Below are positions 1 to 6,139 of a stretch of DNA of 45,557 bases, one piece after another. Every line of letters begins with the position of its first letter. The first letter of the stretch is position 1. The stretch is from a virus. The position numbers were made by a program, and so were the translations under genes. The notes under the pieces were generated by a model. The model made no database searches and was not told where the DNA came from. It saw only the letters and a program-made list of their open reading frames with translations. The stretch is from positions 1-45,557 of the IMG/VR virus record IMGVR_UViG_3300012920_000074, one strand, 5' to 3'.

Positions 1-258
1 CAAGAACGTGTCAACAACCTGATTGCAGATCAGGGACCAGATGCAGAATGTGCAGCGTGGATTTACACCAAAAATGATTGTCATTTGAAGGATGAAGATG
101 GTGAGATTGATTGGAACACTAATGTAGAAGATCCTGAAGTCATTGAACGTATTTTCGATGAAGTTGGGAACATTGATTACATTTACACTGTGATTCAGGA
201 GTGTGTTGATGAGGTTACAGAAGAGCAACTTATGTTACATCAACAGGAATTAGTATGA
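1..258 (+). CDS. Hypothetical protein, C-terminal part (5' end outside window)
   Basis: Frame 1 is open from the first base to a TGA at 256-258, giving 85 residues of a protein whose start lies upstream of the window. The fragment is acidic (many Asp/Glu, e.g. DEDGEIDWN and EDPEVIERIFDEVG) and has no transmembrane segment. Its last codons overlap the ATG of the next gene (ATGA at 255-258), which is the coupling style used throughout this block and supports it being a real gene. I do not recognise a family. Confidence 0.75.
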   Translation, partial: QERVNNLIADQGPDAECAAWIYTKNDCHLKDEDGEIDWNTNVEDPEVIERIFDEVGNIDYIYTVIQECVDEVTEEQLMLHQQELV

Positions 259-380
259 AAATACCTAACTGGAAACATCACTCAAAAAAAGATAAAAAAA
301 CCAAAGGTATCTGTAAGGGTGTGCTTAAGGCACGCAAACAATCTCTTAAATCACTCAAACTCAAACTAAAATGCAATTAG
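255..380 (+). CDS. Lysine-rich 41-residue hypothetical protein
   Basis: A 41-codon frame begins at an ATG overlapping the previous stop (ATGA) and ends in TAG, overlapping the next start at 371 by ten bases. About sixteen of 41 residues are lysine, in runs such as SKKDKKTKG and KSLKLKLK. Such a small, strongly basic peptide could bind nucleic acid or an acidic host protein, but this is inference from composition only. The exact packing between two genes with overlaps on both sides is the main support. Confidence 0.6.
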   Translation: MKIPNWKHHSKKDKKTKGICKGVLKARKQSLKSLKLKLKCN

Positions 381-553
381 AAACACAACTTCAAGTGGTA
401 ATTGATGGACTGAGAGATTCAGTCAATGTCAATTATGAGGCAATTGATGATCCTGACAAGGGTTATCCTTTTGCAGCAGGGTATTCACGTTCTGCTTGCA
501 AAACTGCTGCTGAGCAACTAGAATCAATCATCAAGTGGTATCAATCAAAATGA
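371..553 (+). CDS. Small hypothetical protein (60 aa)
   Basis: 60 codons from ATG 371 to TGA 551-553. The product is soluble-looking and contains a central GYPFAAGYSRSA segment followed by a helix-prone AAEQLESIIKWY tail, a pattern common among small phage proteins. It overlaps the 41-aa gene at its 5' end and the ATG of the secreted peptidase-like gene at its 3' end (ATGA at 550-553), so the three are probably co-translated. No function assigned. Confidence 0.75.
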   Translation: MQLETQLQVVIDGLRDSVNVNYEAIDDPDKGYPFAAGYSRSACKTAAEQLESIIKWYQSK

Positions 554-1086
554 AAAAGTTTGTTGTTTTAGCAACAGCATTTGCTGCTAGTTTGCTGTCT
601 GCACCAACATTGGCATCAGACACAAATCATCAGGATCATGTTAATCTGGCAAACACATTGACTGAGGTTGGTGTTACTGTCACCATCAATAATCCCATTC
701 ATTGTCCACCAGGACGTGAGGGAGGTGGATCTTATTCACCATTTTCTGCTCTCCTTGCTATATGTCAAGACAATGGAGTTAGTGATGGTGTGGCAGTAGA
801 ATGGACCCCTAATGATTATGATACTCTGCGCCATGAAGCACATCATGTCATCCAAGATTGTATCTCTGGAACTATAGCAGATGGCAGAATGGACATGCTG
901 TTTAATAGTAAAGACTGGGATGAGTTTACCAAAGGTCTGGATGATTATGTGTCCAAAGTGTATAAGGAGCAGATTAAAAGAGGCATGACAGATAAAGTTG
1001 CAATGGAAGAAGTTGAGGCATATGTTGTTGCTGAGTTCATACCTGCTGCCAATATCTCTAAGAAAGTCAGGCAATTTTGTATGTAA
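550..1086 (+). CDS. Secreted HExxH putative zinc metallopeptidase
   Basis: The 178-residue product starts with a classical signal peptide: MKK, a hydrophobic stretch (residues 4-18) and a probable cleavage after TLA at about residue 22. Residues 95-99 read HEAHH, matching the HExxH zinc-binding helix of zincin peptidases, in the context LRHEAHHVIQD. A second helix-like segment, EEVEAYVVAEF at 153-163, offers Glu156 as a third ligand as in the gluzincin ExxA pattern. Four Cys remain after the leader (52, 72, 104, 177). I chose ATG 550 rather than an in-frame GTG fifteen bases upstream because it yields the signal peptide and an ATGA overlap with the previous gene. Seen: leader and HExxH. Known: gluzincin geometry. 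Inferred: export to the host periplasm and peptide cleavage there; target unknown. Confidence 0.75.
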   Translation: MKKFVVLATAFAASLLSAPTLASDTNHQDHVNLANTLTEVGVTVTINNPIHCPPGREGGGSYSPFSALLAICQDNGVSDGVAVEWTPNDYDTLRHEAHHVIQDCISGTIADGRMDMLFNSKDWDEFTKGLDDYVSKVYKEQIKRGMTDKVAMEEVEAYVVAEFIPAANISKKVRQFCM

Positions 1087-1090
1087 TAAT

Positions 1091-1126
1091 GTTAGTTACC
1101 TCTAAATGTCCCCTATAGTGTAAGCA
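1091..1126 (+). repeat. Intercistronic repeat copy 1
   Basis: Near-consensus copy of the 36-nt element beginning GTTAGTTACC and ending CTATAGTGTAAGCA, placed four bases after the TAA of the peptidase-like gene and eleven bases before ATG 1138. The TATAGT hexamer is a possible -10 element; no good -35 hexamer lies at 16-18 bp. Confidence 0.9.
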
Positions 1127-1137
1127 TCCAACCAACC

Positions 1138-1479
1138 ATGAGAAAAATTGAATCCCAAATGTGTGCAGCAGTTCAAAGTAACAAGAACTGGACATCTGGC
1201 AACACATCAGTTATCACTGAAGATATGACTTCCAAAGTATATCTTCATGGCAATCATATTGCCACTATTGATGAAGATTCAATGACAATCTATGATGGTG
1301 GTTGGCAATCTAACACCACAAAATCAAGACTTAATGCACTTTGCAGTGAGTTTTGTATTGCTGGTGAGGGTGTTTTCCAATCAGATTTTGTCTGGTATAT
1401 CAGACATTTTGTTGGCAAAATCAATGGTCAGAATGTATTCAAGACTGTTGAATTTGACAATGGTTACACTTTCGCCTGA
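1138..1479 (+). CDS. Conserved cyanophage hypothetical protein (113 aa)
   Basis: 113 codons from an ATG that follows repeat copy 1. The protein has the layout of a small conserved family I associate with marine cyanophages: an N-terminal MRKIE helix, a central VYLHGNHIATI strand-turn segment and a C-terminal NGYTFA ending. It contains Trp- and aromatic-rich stretches (NKNWTSGNT, FVWYIRHF) and looks like a compact mixed alpha/beta domain. There is no catalytic signature. It is the first gene of a three-gene unit ending at 2041. Family recognition is from memory; no function is known to me. Confidence 0.8.
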   Translation: MRKIESQMCAAVQSNKNWTSGNTSVITEDMTSKVYLHGNHIATIDEDSMTIYDGGWQSNTTKSRLNALCSEFCIAGEGVFQSDFVWYIRHFVGKINGQNVFKTVEFDNGYTFA

Positions 1480-1499
1480 TCACTAATTAACACATTATC

Positions 1500-1709
1500 A
1501 TGAACAATTCTTCTACTGTCCTCAAGGAAATGCAGTCTCTTCAGAAAACCTGGAGGGCACAAAACTTCTACTTGACTAATGAACAACAGGCACGATATGA
1601 TGAGTTGGTGATGCTTAGGAAAGCATTTATTCAGTATTGGAAAGAGAATGATATGGTCTGGGTAGGACCATCTAATGCTGGCAAATCTAAAGAACAAAGT
1701 GAGGACTGA
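1500..1709 (+). CDS. Small hypothetical protein (69 aa)
   Basis: 69 codons starting at ATG 1500, twenty bases after the preceding stop, ending TGA 1707-1709 two bases before the next ATG. The first half is helix-rich and charged (LKEMQSLQKTWRAQNFYLTNEQQARYDELVMLRKAF-like pattern, given here only as a description), the C-terminus is hydrophilic. No family recognised. Tight spacing to both neighbours supports expression from the repeat copy 1 unit. Confidence 0.7.
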   Translation: MNNSSTVLKEMQSLQKTWRAQNFYLTNEQQARYDELVMLRKAFIQYWKENDMVWVGPSNAGKSKEQSED

Positions 1710-1711
1710 GC

Positions 1712-2041
1712 ATGAAATTTGATAAAATTTTTGATCAACCAATCCAGTGTGAGGATGAGACTTTTGTCTACAATCATGCACGCTGTGAATATCTTGCTGG
1801 TGAATGTCTGACCCAATATGAGGATCAGATGGAGAAAATATGCAAAAAGTATAAGAAAGCAAAGAAAAGGAAGCAAGTAAGGTATCATGCCCTAAACATG
1901 ATTTCATTGCACTCTGAGTGGCATGTAGAGGGGTCTGATGAGACATTGTACCTCATATACAATAAGGAAGGTGATACCTTCACTGATATTGTTACTGAGA
2001 ATGAATACTATTCATCAGGTAATAATGAGGAAGATTGTTAG
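1712..2041 (+). CDS. Hypothetical protein (109 aa) whose stop codon is supplied by a repeat
   Basis: 109 residues from ATG 1712. The middle contains a dense basic run (KICKKYKKAKKRKQ, residues about 48-61) between two acidic/aromatic segments. The TAG stop at 2039-2041 is formed by the GTTAG that opens repeat copy 2, so the element has been fitted directly onto the gene end. No family recognised. Confidence 0.7.
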   Translation: MKFDKIFDQPIQCEDETFVYNHARCEYLAGECLTQYEDQMEKICKKYKKAKKRKQVRYHALNMISLHSEWHVEGSDETLYLIYNKEGDTFTDIVTENEYYSSGNNEEDC

Positions 2042-2065
2042 TAACCACTAAATGTCCCCTATAGT
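2037..2065 (+). repeat. Intercistronic repeat copy 2
   Basis: Variant copy (GTTAGTAACCACTAAATG...CTATAGT), diverging after TATAGT where GTAAGCA is replaced by AACACA. Its first bases provide the stop codon of the preceding gene. Here TTAGT and ACTAA could form a 5-bp stem, but the pairing is not kept in other copies. Confidence 0.85.
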
Positions 2066-2081
2066 AACACAACACAAGCAC

Positions 2082-2375
2082 ATGGACTTCACTGAAGAAA
2101 ACAATTTTTTTGATGATGGTGAATTGCAATTCAATGAAAAGAGGGGTCGCCCTTCTCTTGTTAATTGGGACAATGTAATTAACAGCAATAAATGGTATTT
2201 TCTTAACAATACTGAAAGATCTGAAATTGCTATTAAAAATGACAGTAGACCTCAACCACCTGCAAAATTAGTGTGTGAAGGATATAAATTTACAATTAAA
2301 AAATGCACACATCCTGATAGTGGGGAGCAAGGACTAGCAATCAGATGTGTTCAATATCCAGATGATCAAGAGTAG
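2082..2375 (+). CDS. Hypothetical protein (97 aa)
   Basis: I start this gene at ATG 2082 (MDFTEENNFFDDGE) because the longer in-frame start at 2052 lies inside repeat copy 2, upstream of any transcript start that its TATAGT could specify. The 97-residue product has an acidic N-terminus, a central basic KRGRPS segment reminiscent of minor-groove-binding AT-hook cores (RGRP), and an ECD-like C-terminal half rich in Cys/His (KKCTHPDSGEQG). DNA contact through RGRP is a possibility only; single RGRP motifs also occur by chance. Confidence 0.65.
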   Translation: MDFTEENNFFDDGELQFNEKRGRPSLVNWDNVINSNKWYFLNNTERSEIAIKNDSRPQPPAKLVCEGYKFTIKKCTHPDSGEQGLAIRCVQYPDDQE

Positions 2376-2378
2376 ATT

Positions 2379-2414
2379 GTTAGTTACCTCTAAATGTCCC
2401 CTATAGTGTAAGCA
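2379..2414 (+). repeat. Intercistronic repeat copy 3
   Basis: Exact match to copy 1 over the 36-nt core, also sharing the flanking ATCCAA. It starts three bases after a TAG stop and lies eight bases upstream of ATG 2423. Confidence 0.9.
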
Positions 2415-2422
2415 TCCAAACC

Positions 2423-2587
2423 ATGAAACCTTATCCCCTTGGCATTGACAACCCTATCCTAGTCAAAGGGGTGTGGGGTTCACATAAGTGGGCATTGTAT
2501 TGGAAGGAAGATATGCAAAAGATTGCAACTTTCTCCAATCAATTCACTGCTTATCAGGCAAGACAAACTATCATTGAATCATTATGA
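2423..2587 (+). CDS. Small hypothetical protein (54 aa)
   Basis: 54 codons from ATG 2423 to TGA 2585-2587, overlapping the next ATG as ATGA. The product has a Trp-rich N-terminal half (VKGVWGSHKWALYWKED) and a helical C-terminus (FTAYQARQTIIESL). Trp-x(3-7)-Trp spacing with alternating charges suggests a small beta-sheet domain. Translational coupling links it to the KxDG protein, perhaps as a partner. No family recognised. Confidence 0.65.
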   Translation: MKPYPLGIDNPILVKGVWGSHKWALYWKEDMQKIATFSNQFTAYQARQTIIESL

Positions 2588-3471
2588 CAAAAACTCACAT
2601 TGAACACCCAGAAGATTCTATTTTGACTGGTGATCTGTCATTCTTTGATGCGTTATCTACCACTTCACATGTGAGCATGAAGATGGATGGAATGTCTCTA
2701 GTTTGGGGCACTAATCCTAACAATGGCAGGTTTTTTGTATGCACCAAAAGTGCATTCAACAAGAAAAAAGACAAGAAATGTTATACACATGATGACATAT
2801 TTGCACACTTTGGTCATCAAGTAGAAGTGGTGGATATTCTATCACATTGCCTTAAGTATTTGCCTAGAACTGATAACATTTACTGGGGTGATTGGTTGGG
2901 TTTTGGTCGCACTGATGTGATGACACAAAACACACTAACATATGCCTTCCCTGAGAAGATTGAGCAGAAACTTGTTATTGCTCCACATACACAAGTTCAT
3001 CTCACTCAGGATGGTCTATTTTGCAATGCTGTGTGTAAACCACTAACTGAAACATTTACCAACTCCAGTATCATCAAATGGGTGCAACCTGTGGTTGATA
3101 AAGTATATGTGGACAATGACCCAGTTATTATCAATCAGGATGCTATCTCATTCTTGACTGATAAGGAGGCAAGTCTTGCCAAGCAAAGTATCAACAAACT
3201 GATCAAGTCTGGTCAGAGTTTGACTGATGATGTGCTGACTGCAATCCTTGGATGTAATCAACTTGCTAATCTGTATCAGTTGGTGATAGAGATGAAAGAG
3301 GAGTTGATGGATAGTTTCATCATTATTGATGCCCCTGATGCTTATCTTCCCAATGGTGATTATACCAGGTTTGGTGAAGGTTTTGTGATGGATAATGTGT
3401 GGGGCACATACAAACTAGTGAATAGATTTGAATTTGCTCATGCTAACTTCAATCATGGATATAGCAAGTAG
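2584..3471 (+). CDS. KxDG-motif nucleotidyltransferase/ligase-like protein
   Basis: 295 residues. MKMDG at 32-36 matches motif I (KxDG) of the covalent nucleotidyltransferase superfamily that includes ATP-dependent DNA/RNA ligases and capping enzymes; Lys33 would be the AMP-bearing residue. FFVCTKSAFNK (50-60) follows where motif Ia is expected, NIYWGDWLGF (98-107) sits where the motif III acidic/aromatic strand is expected, and near the C-terminus GEGFVM (264-269) resembles motif IV and YKLVNRFEF (276-284) motif V. The protein ends eleven residues after this, so it lacks the OB-fold domain normal in ligases. Seen: ordered motifs. Inferred: adenylylation chemistry; substrate (RNA, DNA or protein) cannot be told. 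It resembles a cyanophage family of unknown function I know only as hypothetical. Confidence 0.6.
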   Translation: MTKTHIEHPEDSILTGDLSFFDALSTTSHVSMKMDGMSLVWGTNPNNGRFFVCTKSAFNKKKDKKCYTHDDIFAHFGHQVEVVDILSHCLKYLPRTDNIYWGDWLGFGRTDVMTQNTLTYAFPEKIEQKLVIAPHTQVHLTQDGLFCNAVCKPLTETFTNSSIIKWVQPVVDKVYVDNDPVIINQDAISFLTDKEASLAKQSINKLIKSGQSLTDDVLTAILGCNQLANLYQLVIEMKEELMDSFIIIDAPDAYLPNGDYTRFGEGFVMDNVWGTYKLVNRFEFAHANFNHGYSK

Positions 3472-3474
3472 ATT

Positions 3475-3510
3475 GTTAGTTACCTCTAAATGTCTTCTAT
3501 AGTGTAAGCA
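3475..3510 (+). repeat. Intercistronic repeat copy 4
   Basis: Copy of the 36-nt element with TCTTCTATAG in place of TCCCCTATAG. It starts three bases after TAG 3469-3471 and ends nine bases before ATG 3520; flank ATCCAA is shared with copies 1 and 3. Confidence 0.9.
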
Positions 3511-3519
3511 TCCAAATTT

Positions 3520-3741
3520 ATGACACTCACAGAAAAAAATCAATTGCAATTTGATCTTCGTCAGAAGATGTGGGAAGCACAATCTACAGTTGAATTTTGT
3601 AAGCAACAGATTGCAAAATTAGAGAGAGACTATAAAGAATCACTAGAACCTGACCTCTTTACACAAATGTTTGGTGAGCAAGTAATGGTGCCCACAATAT
3701 ACACTGACACACCCATGGCAGAAGAGTATTATGGTGGGTGA
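3520..3741 (+). CDS. Small helical hypothetical protein (73 aa)
   Basis: 73 residues. The N-terminal two thirds form one amphipathic helix with possible coiled-coil heptads (NQLQFDLRQKMWEAQ, then KQQIAKLERDYKES), and the C-terminal third is proline- and tyrosine-containing and ends in EEYYGG. It is the only gene between repeat copies 4 and 5, a single-gene cassette. No family recognised. Confidence 0.7.
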   Translation: MTLTEKNQLQFDLRQKMWEAQSTVEFCKQQIAKLERDYKESLEPDLFTQMFGEQVMVPTIYTDTPMAEEYYGG

Positions 3742-3745
3742 TATT

Positions 3746-3774
3746 GTTAGTAACCTCCAAATGTCCCCTATAGT
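3746..3774 (+). repeat. Intercistronic repeat copy 5
   Basis: Variant copy ending exactly at TATAGT, directly followed by ATG 3775. If TATAGT is a -10 element, transcription would begin past that ATG and translation would have to use ATG 3790. Confidence 0.85.
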
Positions 3775-3966
3775 ATGAACACAACACAAATGACTAAGTT
3801 TCAAGAAATCCTCCTACAATTGCCACAATTCATTGTAGAATGCAATGCAGATTGTGAGATGGCATATGATTGGGTATGTGAAATGATTGGTGAATCATTC
3901 GTATCCAATGATGATATGTGGTCTGAATTTTATGATGTTTGGGAGGATAATGCTGTTTGCTATTAA
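3775..3966 (+). CDS. Small acidic hypothetical protein (63 aa)
   Basis: 63 codons from ATG 3775; an in-frame ATG at 3790 (MTKFQEILLQ) is an equally good start and is favoured if repeat copy 5 is a promoter. The product is acidic and rich in Cys, Asp and Trp (VECNADCEMAYDWVCEM, SNDDMWSEFYDVWED), with three Cys in the first half that could bind a metal or form a disulfide. No family recognised. Confidence 0.65.
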   Translation: MNTTQMTKFQEILLQLPQFIVECNADCEMAYDWVCEMIGESFVSNDDMWSEFYDVWEDNAVCY

Positions 3967-4027
3967 GTATTTCTATTTTACTAGTCTTGGTGTCATTTTT
4001 GTTCTTTTCCTTAAATCAATCTCATGA
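3950..4027 (+). CDS. 25-residue hydrophobic micro-protein
   Basis: A 25-codon frame runs from ATG 3950 to TGA 4025-4027, overlapping the preceding gene by 17 bases and the next gene's ATG as ATGA. It fills the only gap between 3966 and 4024. GGGAGG at 3941-3946 just upstream is a strong Shine-Dalgarno match, though the spacing to ATG is only three bases. The peptide is nearly all hydrophobic (YFYFTSLGVIFVLFL) with one Lys near each end, as expected for a single-pass membrane peptide. It could also be a chance frame. Confidence 0.45.
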   Translation: MLFAIKYFYFTSLGVIFVLFLKSIS

Positions 4028-4188
4028 CTAAAACACAATTATTGAAGGTTATTAAAGAAACAGCAGATCAACATCCATCATTGGATAAGTATCAGAAATT
4101 TCATGTATTTGTGACTATATGTGATGGTATGCTAGAGCAGCATCGTATCACACAGGAGCAACATACACGCTGGACTAACATTTATTAA
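4024..4188 (+). CDS. Small hypothetical protein (54 aa)
   Basis: 54 codons from ATG 4024 to TAA 4186-4188. It is predominantly helical, with three short amphipathic segments (TQLLKVIKETAD, KFHVFVTICDGMLEQH, ITQEQHTRW). The ATGA overlap with the hydrophobic micro-protein suggests coupled translation. No family recognised. Confidence 0.6.
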   Translation: MTKTQLLKVIKETADQHPSLDKYQKFHVFVTICDGMLEQHRITQEQHTRWTNIY

Positions 4189-4212
4189 ATACAATTTTCT
4201 TTTTTTATTATC

Positions 4213-4386
4213 ATGGACAGACTTGAATTTCTCACACAACGTGAACAGTTGATGGAAAACATTGACTCTATTGTTGATGAGTTCTTTCACCAACATTATG
4301 TGGGTGATATTGAACTTAGGGATAAGTTAGTTACCAAACTGTGTGATTCAGTTTGTGATACTATGGACCCAGTAGGTATGGCATGA
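4213..4386 (+). CDS. Small hypothetical protein (57 aa)
   Basis: 57 codons from ATG 4213, 24 bases after the previous stop in a T-rich spacer with no Shine-Dalgarno, to TGA 4384-4386. The product is acidic and helical (RLEFLTQREQLMENIDSIVDE) with two Cys (45 and 49, C-D-S-V-C). It is the last gene before repeat copy 6. No family recognised. Confidence 0.6.
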   Translation: MDRLEFLTQREQLMENIDSIVDEFFHQHYVGDIELRDKLVTKLCDSVCDTMDPVGMA

Positions 4387-4391
4387 TTATT

Positions 4392-4427
4392 GTTAGTTAC
4401 CTCTAAATGTCTCCTATAGTGTAAGCA
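4392..4427 (+). repeat. Intercistronic repeat copy 6
   Basis: Copy with TCTCCTATAG. Its terminal A is the first base of ATG 4427, so the element abuts the coding region with no room for a ribosome-binding site; a transcript starting after TATAGT would be nearly leaderless or use ATG 4439. Confidence 0.9.
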
Positions 4428-4780
4428 TGACTGATCCAATGACAACCACACAAACAAAAGCAGAATTTCTGACTGAAGCACTCATTGAGACTGTAAACAA
4501 TGAGTGGAAAGTAAATGCCCTTGAGAATAATGTGAACCACTATTCTATGCTGAGCATGGAAGTAGGTCGCAAATATATTAAAGTATGGCAACAGAATGTG
4601 TGGGATGGTGTTGTCAGGGAGAGTCGCAGTTGCTTTATGTTTGTTGATAAAAATGATGGTGCTGTGTATAAACCAGCATCATACAAAGCACCTGCTAAGG
4701 GTATCAGATTCAGCATTGAAGGATTAAATGAAAACCCCCATATTATTGATCAATTTGGTAGTTTTCTCTACAGACGTTGA
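4427..4780 (+). CDS. Conserved cyanophage hypothetical protein (117 aa)
   Basis: 117 residues. After a polar N-terminus the core carries a motif set I recognise from many marine T4-like phages: GRKYIKVWQ, SCFMFVDKNDG and YKPASYKAPAKGIRFS, which reads like a small antiparallel beta domain ending in a conserved PAKG loop. There is no catalytic residue set. ATG 4439 is an alternative start (MTTTQTKAEF) and would give the transcript from repeat copy 6 a short leader. Function unknown. Confidence 0.75.
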   Translation: MTDPMTTTQTKAEFLTEALIETVNNEWKVNALENNVNHYSMLSMEVGRKYIKVWQQNVWDGVVRESRSCFMFVDKNDGAVYKPASYKAPAKGIRFSIEGLNENPHIIDQFGSFLYRR

Positions 4781-4819
4781 TTAACACTTAACTCTCTCCC
4801 ATTCTTTACATTTTTCATC

Positions 4820-5380
4820 ATGGCAAAACCTATTACTTGGACTGCAAATATCACTGGTAAAGGTTACACTCCTTGTGAGGTAAGTATCAGTGGACCAAGC
4901 ACAAGTAAGTATGCCTATGCTGCACTTAGCGCACAATATCCTGGTGCTAAGGTTTACAATGTAAGGCGTGATACTGCTGCTATTCAAGAAGAATGGGAGG
5001 ATACATTAGAGAAGTCAGGTGCAAATAAGGGTGGAAGTTCTGCTGAGGCGATTAACACCACATCATCACAATCTAGTGGTGGTGGATATGAACTTGATCT
5101 AGGATCTGCATTAGGTTTAGGTGCATTGATTATAGGTGGAGTTGGTATCTGGTTTGCGTGGATGTTGCTGCCACTGGTAACAGGAATTGGAGGACTATTT
5201 GCAGGGTATAAGTATAGTTCAAAGTATTCAGTTAATGTTAATTTCCATCTGCGTATGTGGTTAGTCTTAGGGAGTGCAATCCTTGGTGCAACTGGTGGAT
5301 ATATGGTAGGGGATAAGGTACATGAATTCACAGGAATGTCAAGCATGAATAACACTGAGCAGGTGCAACAAGCAAAGTAG
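4820..5380 (+). CDS. Membrane protein with soluble N-terminal YPGA domain
   Basis: 186 residues. Residues 1-60 form a soluble domain with the segment AALSAQYPGAKVYNVRR (35-50), similar in shape to ALDKIYPGARVQRF in the protein at 43781. A Gly/Ser linker (70-90) leads to a hydrophobic hairpin at about 95-129 (LGALIIGGVGIWFAWMLLPL) and another segment at about 146-165. The membrane part is glycine-rich, as in small phage membrane proteins that sit in the host inner membrane. It is the second gene after repeat copy 6 and ends three bases before copy 7. Function unknown; a lysis-timing or host-modification role would be speculation. Confidence 0.75.
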   Translation: MAKPITWTANITGKGYTPCEVSISGPSTSKYAYAALSAQYPGAKVYNVRRDTAAIQEEWEDTLEKSGANKGGSSAEAINTTSSQSSGGGYELDLGSALGLGALIIGGVGIWFAWMLLPLVTGIGGLFAGYKYSSKYSVNVNFHLRMWLVLGSAILGATGGYMVGDKVHEFTGMSSMNNTEQVQQAK

Positions 5381-5383
5381 ATT

Positions 5384-5419
5384 GTTAGTTACCTCTAAAT
5401 GTCTCCTATAGTGTAAGCA
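5384..5419 (+). repeat. Intercistronic repeat copy 7
   Basis: Identical to copy 6 across the 36-nt core and, like it, ends in the A of the next start codon (ATG 5419). It begins three bases after TAG 5378-5380. Confidence 0.9.
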
Positions 5420-5754
5420 TGACTCAAATCCAAATGAACTTCACTTTTTCACAAATGAACCCTGAATTCAGGGGTGCATATGTTGCAATTGCTGGTGGTG
5501 ATATTACTACCATCAAAATGTTTGATGGCAAAAGTGAAATGTATTCTTGGATTATTGATATGATTGAGGTGCAAGGTTATCCCTATGTTGAGACAACAAT
5601 TGTCACATCAAATGGCACTGTAGATGATAGATTGATCAGCAAATCTGCTATCTATAAGTCATCTGAGAATTGCTATAAGTTTGGTCCTATTGAACCTGAG
5701 TGTGGTGAATCTATCTTTGTTCAGTATAATGACCATTGTGCAATTGCTGCCTAA
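5419..5754 (+). CDS. Hypothetical protein (111 aa)
   Basis: 111 residues, single gene between repeat copies 7 and 8. The sequence alternates hydrophobic strands and turns (YVAIAGGDITTIKMF, YPYVETTIVTSNGTVDD), suggesting a compact beta-rich domain. Three Cys lie in the C-terminal third. ATG 5434 (MNFTFSQMN) is a possible alternative start if the repeat is a promoter. No family recognised. Confidence 0.7.
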   Translation: MTQIQMNFTFSQMNPEFRGAYVAIAGGDITTIKMFDGKSEMYSWIIDMIEVQGYPYVETTIVTSNGTVDDRLISKSAIYKSSENCYKFGPIEPECGESIFVQYNDHCAIAA

Positions 5755-5758
5755 TAAA

Positions 5759-5794
5759 GTTAGTTACCTCTAAATGTCTCCTATAGTGTAAGCA
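5759..5794 (+). repeat. Intercistronic repeat copy 8
   Basis: Full copy with TCTCCTATAG, seven bases after a TAA stop. Unlike the others it is followed by a 90-base leader rather than an immediate start codon. Confidence 0.9.
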
Positions 5795-5884
5795 GGATTT
5801 CTCCACTAGGTTGCTTCTCTGATTCTCAGACTTCTTCACTAGTGTTGTTTCTCCTCTCCCACTAAATCTTTTTTCTTTCACATT
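5795..5884 (+). other. Pyrimidine-rich leader between repeat copy 8 and ATG 5885
   Basis: Ninety bases with very few purine runs, dominated by TTCTC/CTCC blocks. Two imperfect copies of a CACTAGgTTGcTTCTC-type segment lie at 5802-5820 and 5835-5854. There is no Shine-Dalgarno before ATG 5885. It could be an S1-type unstructured leader or a remnant of a duplicated sequence; no coding frame is supported. Confidence 0.4.
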
Positions 5885-6139
5885 ATGACTTCAACTTATC
5901 AAACACAATTGACTGATACAACTTACAATGGTTGGACTAATTACTCCACTTGGAATGTTGCTCTCTGGTTGCAAAATGATGAGGGTTTGTATAACCTTGC
6001 CCTAGATTACAAGGATTATGGTTACAATGCTCTTGCAGAATTCCTGACTGAGTTTATGTCAGAAACCCCAGATGGTGTTTCTTATACATCATCAGATCTT
6101 AATATCTGTGAACTCAATGATATGCTGGAGGAACTGTGA
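5885..6139 (+). CDS. Small conserved NGWTNYSTWN protein
   Basis: 84 residues with the signature YNGWTNYSTWNVALWLQND at 14-32, which I recognise from a small family of unknown function (DUF7249-like) found in phages and bacteria. The remainder is acidic and helical (LAEFLTEFMSETPDG, ICELNDMLEEL). It heads a four-gene chain in which every junction is a stop-start overlap (GTGA 6136, ATGA 6279, ATGA 6551). Function unknown. Confidence 0.8.
   Translation: MTSTYQTQLTDTTYNGWTNYSTWNVALWLQNDEGLYNLALDYKDYGYNALAEFLTEFMSETPDGVSYTSSDLNICELNDMLEEL

Noticed and set aside
550-1086. HEAHH as chance.
   Set aside because: Considered, but the co-occurrence with a signal peptide and a downstream ExxA helix made me keep it as a candidate rather than discard it.
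2052-2081. Earlier ATG for the 2082 gene.
   Set aside because: It lies inside repeat copy 2 and upstream of its TATAGT, and the resulting residues simply translate the repeat.
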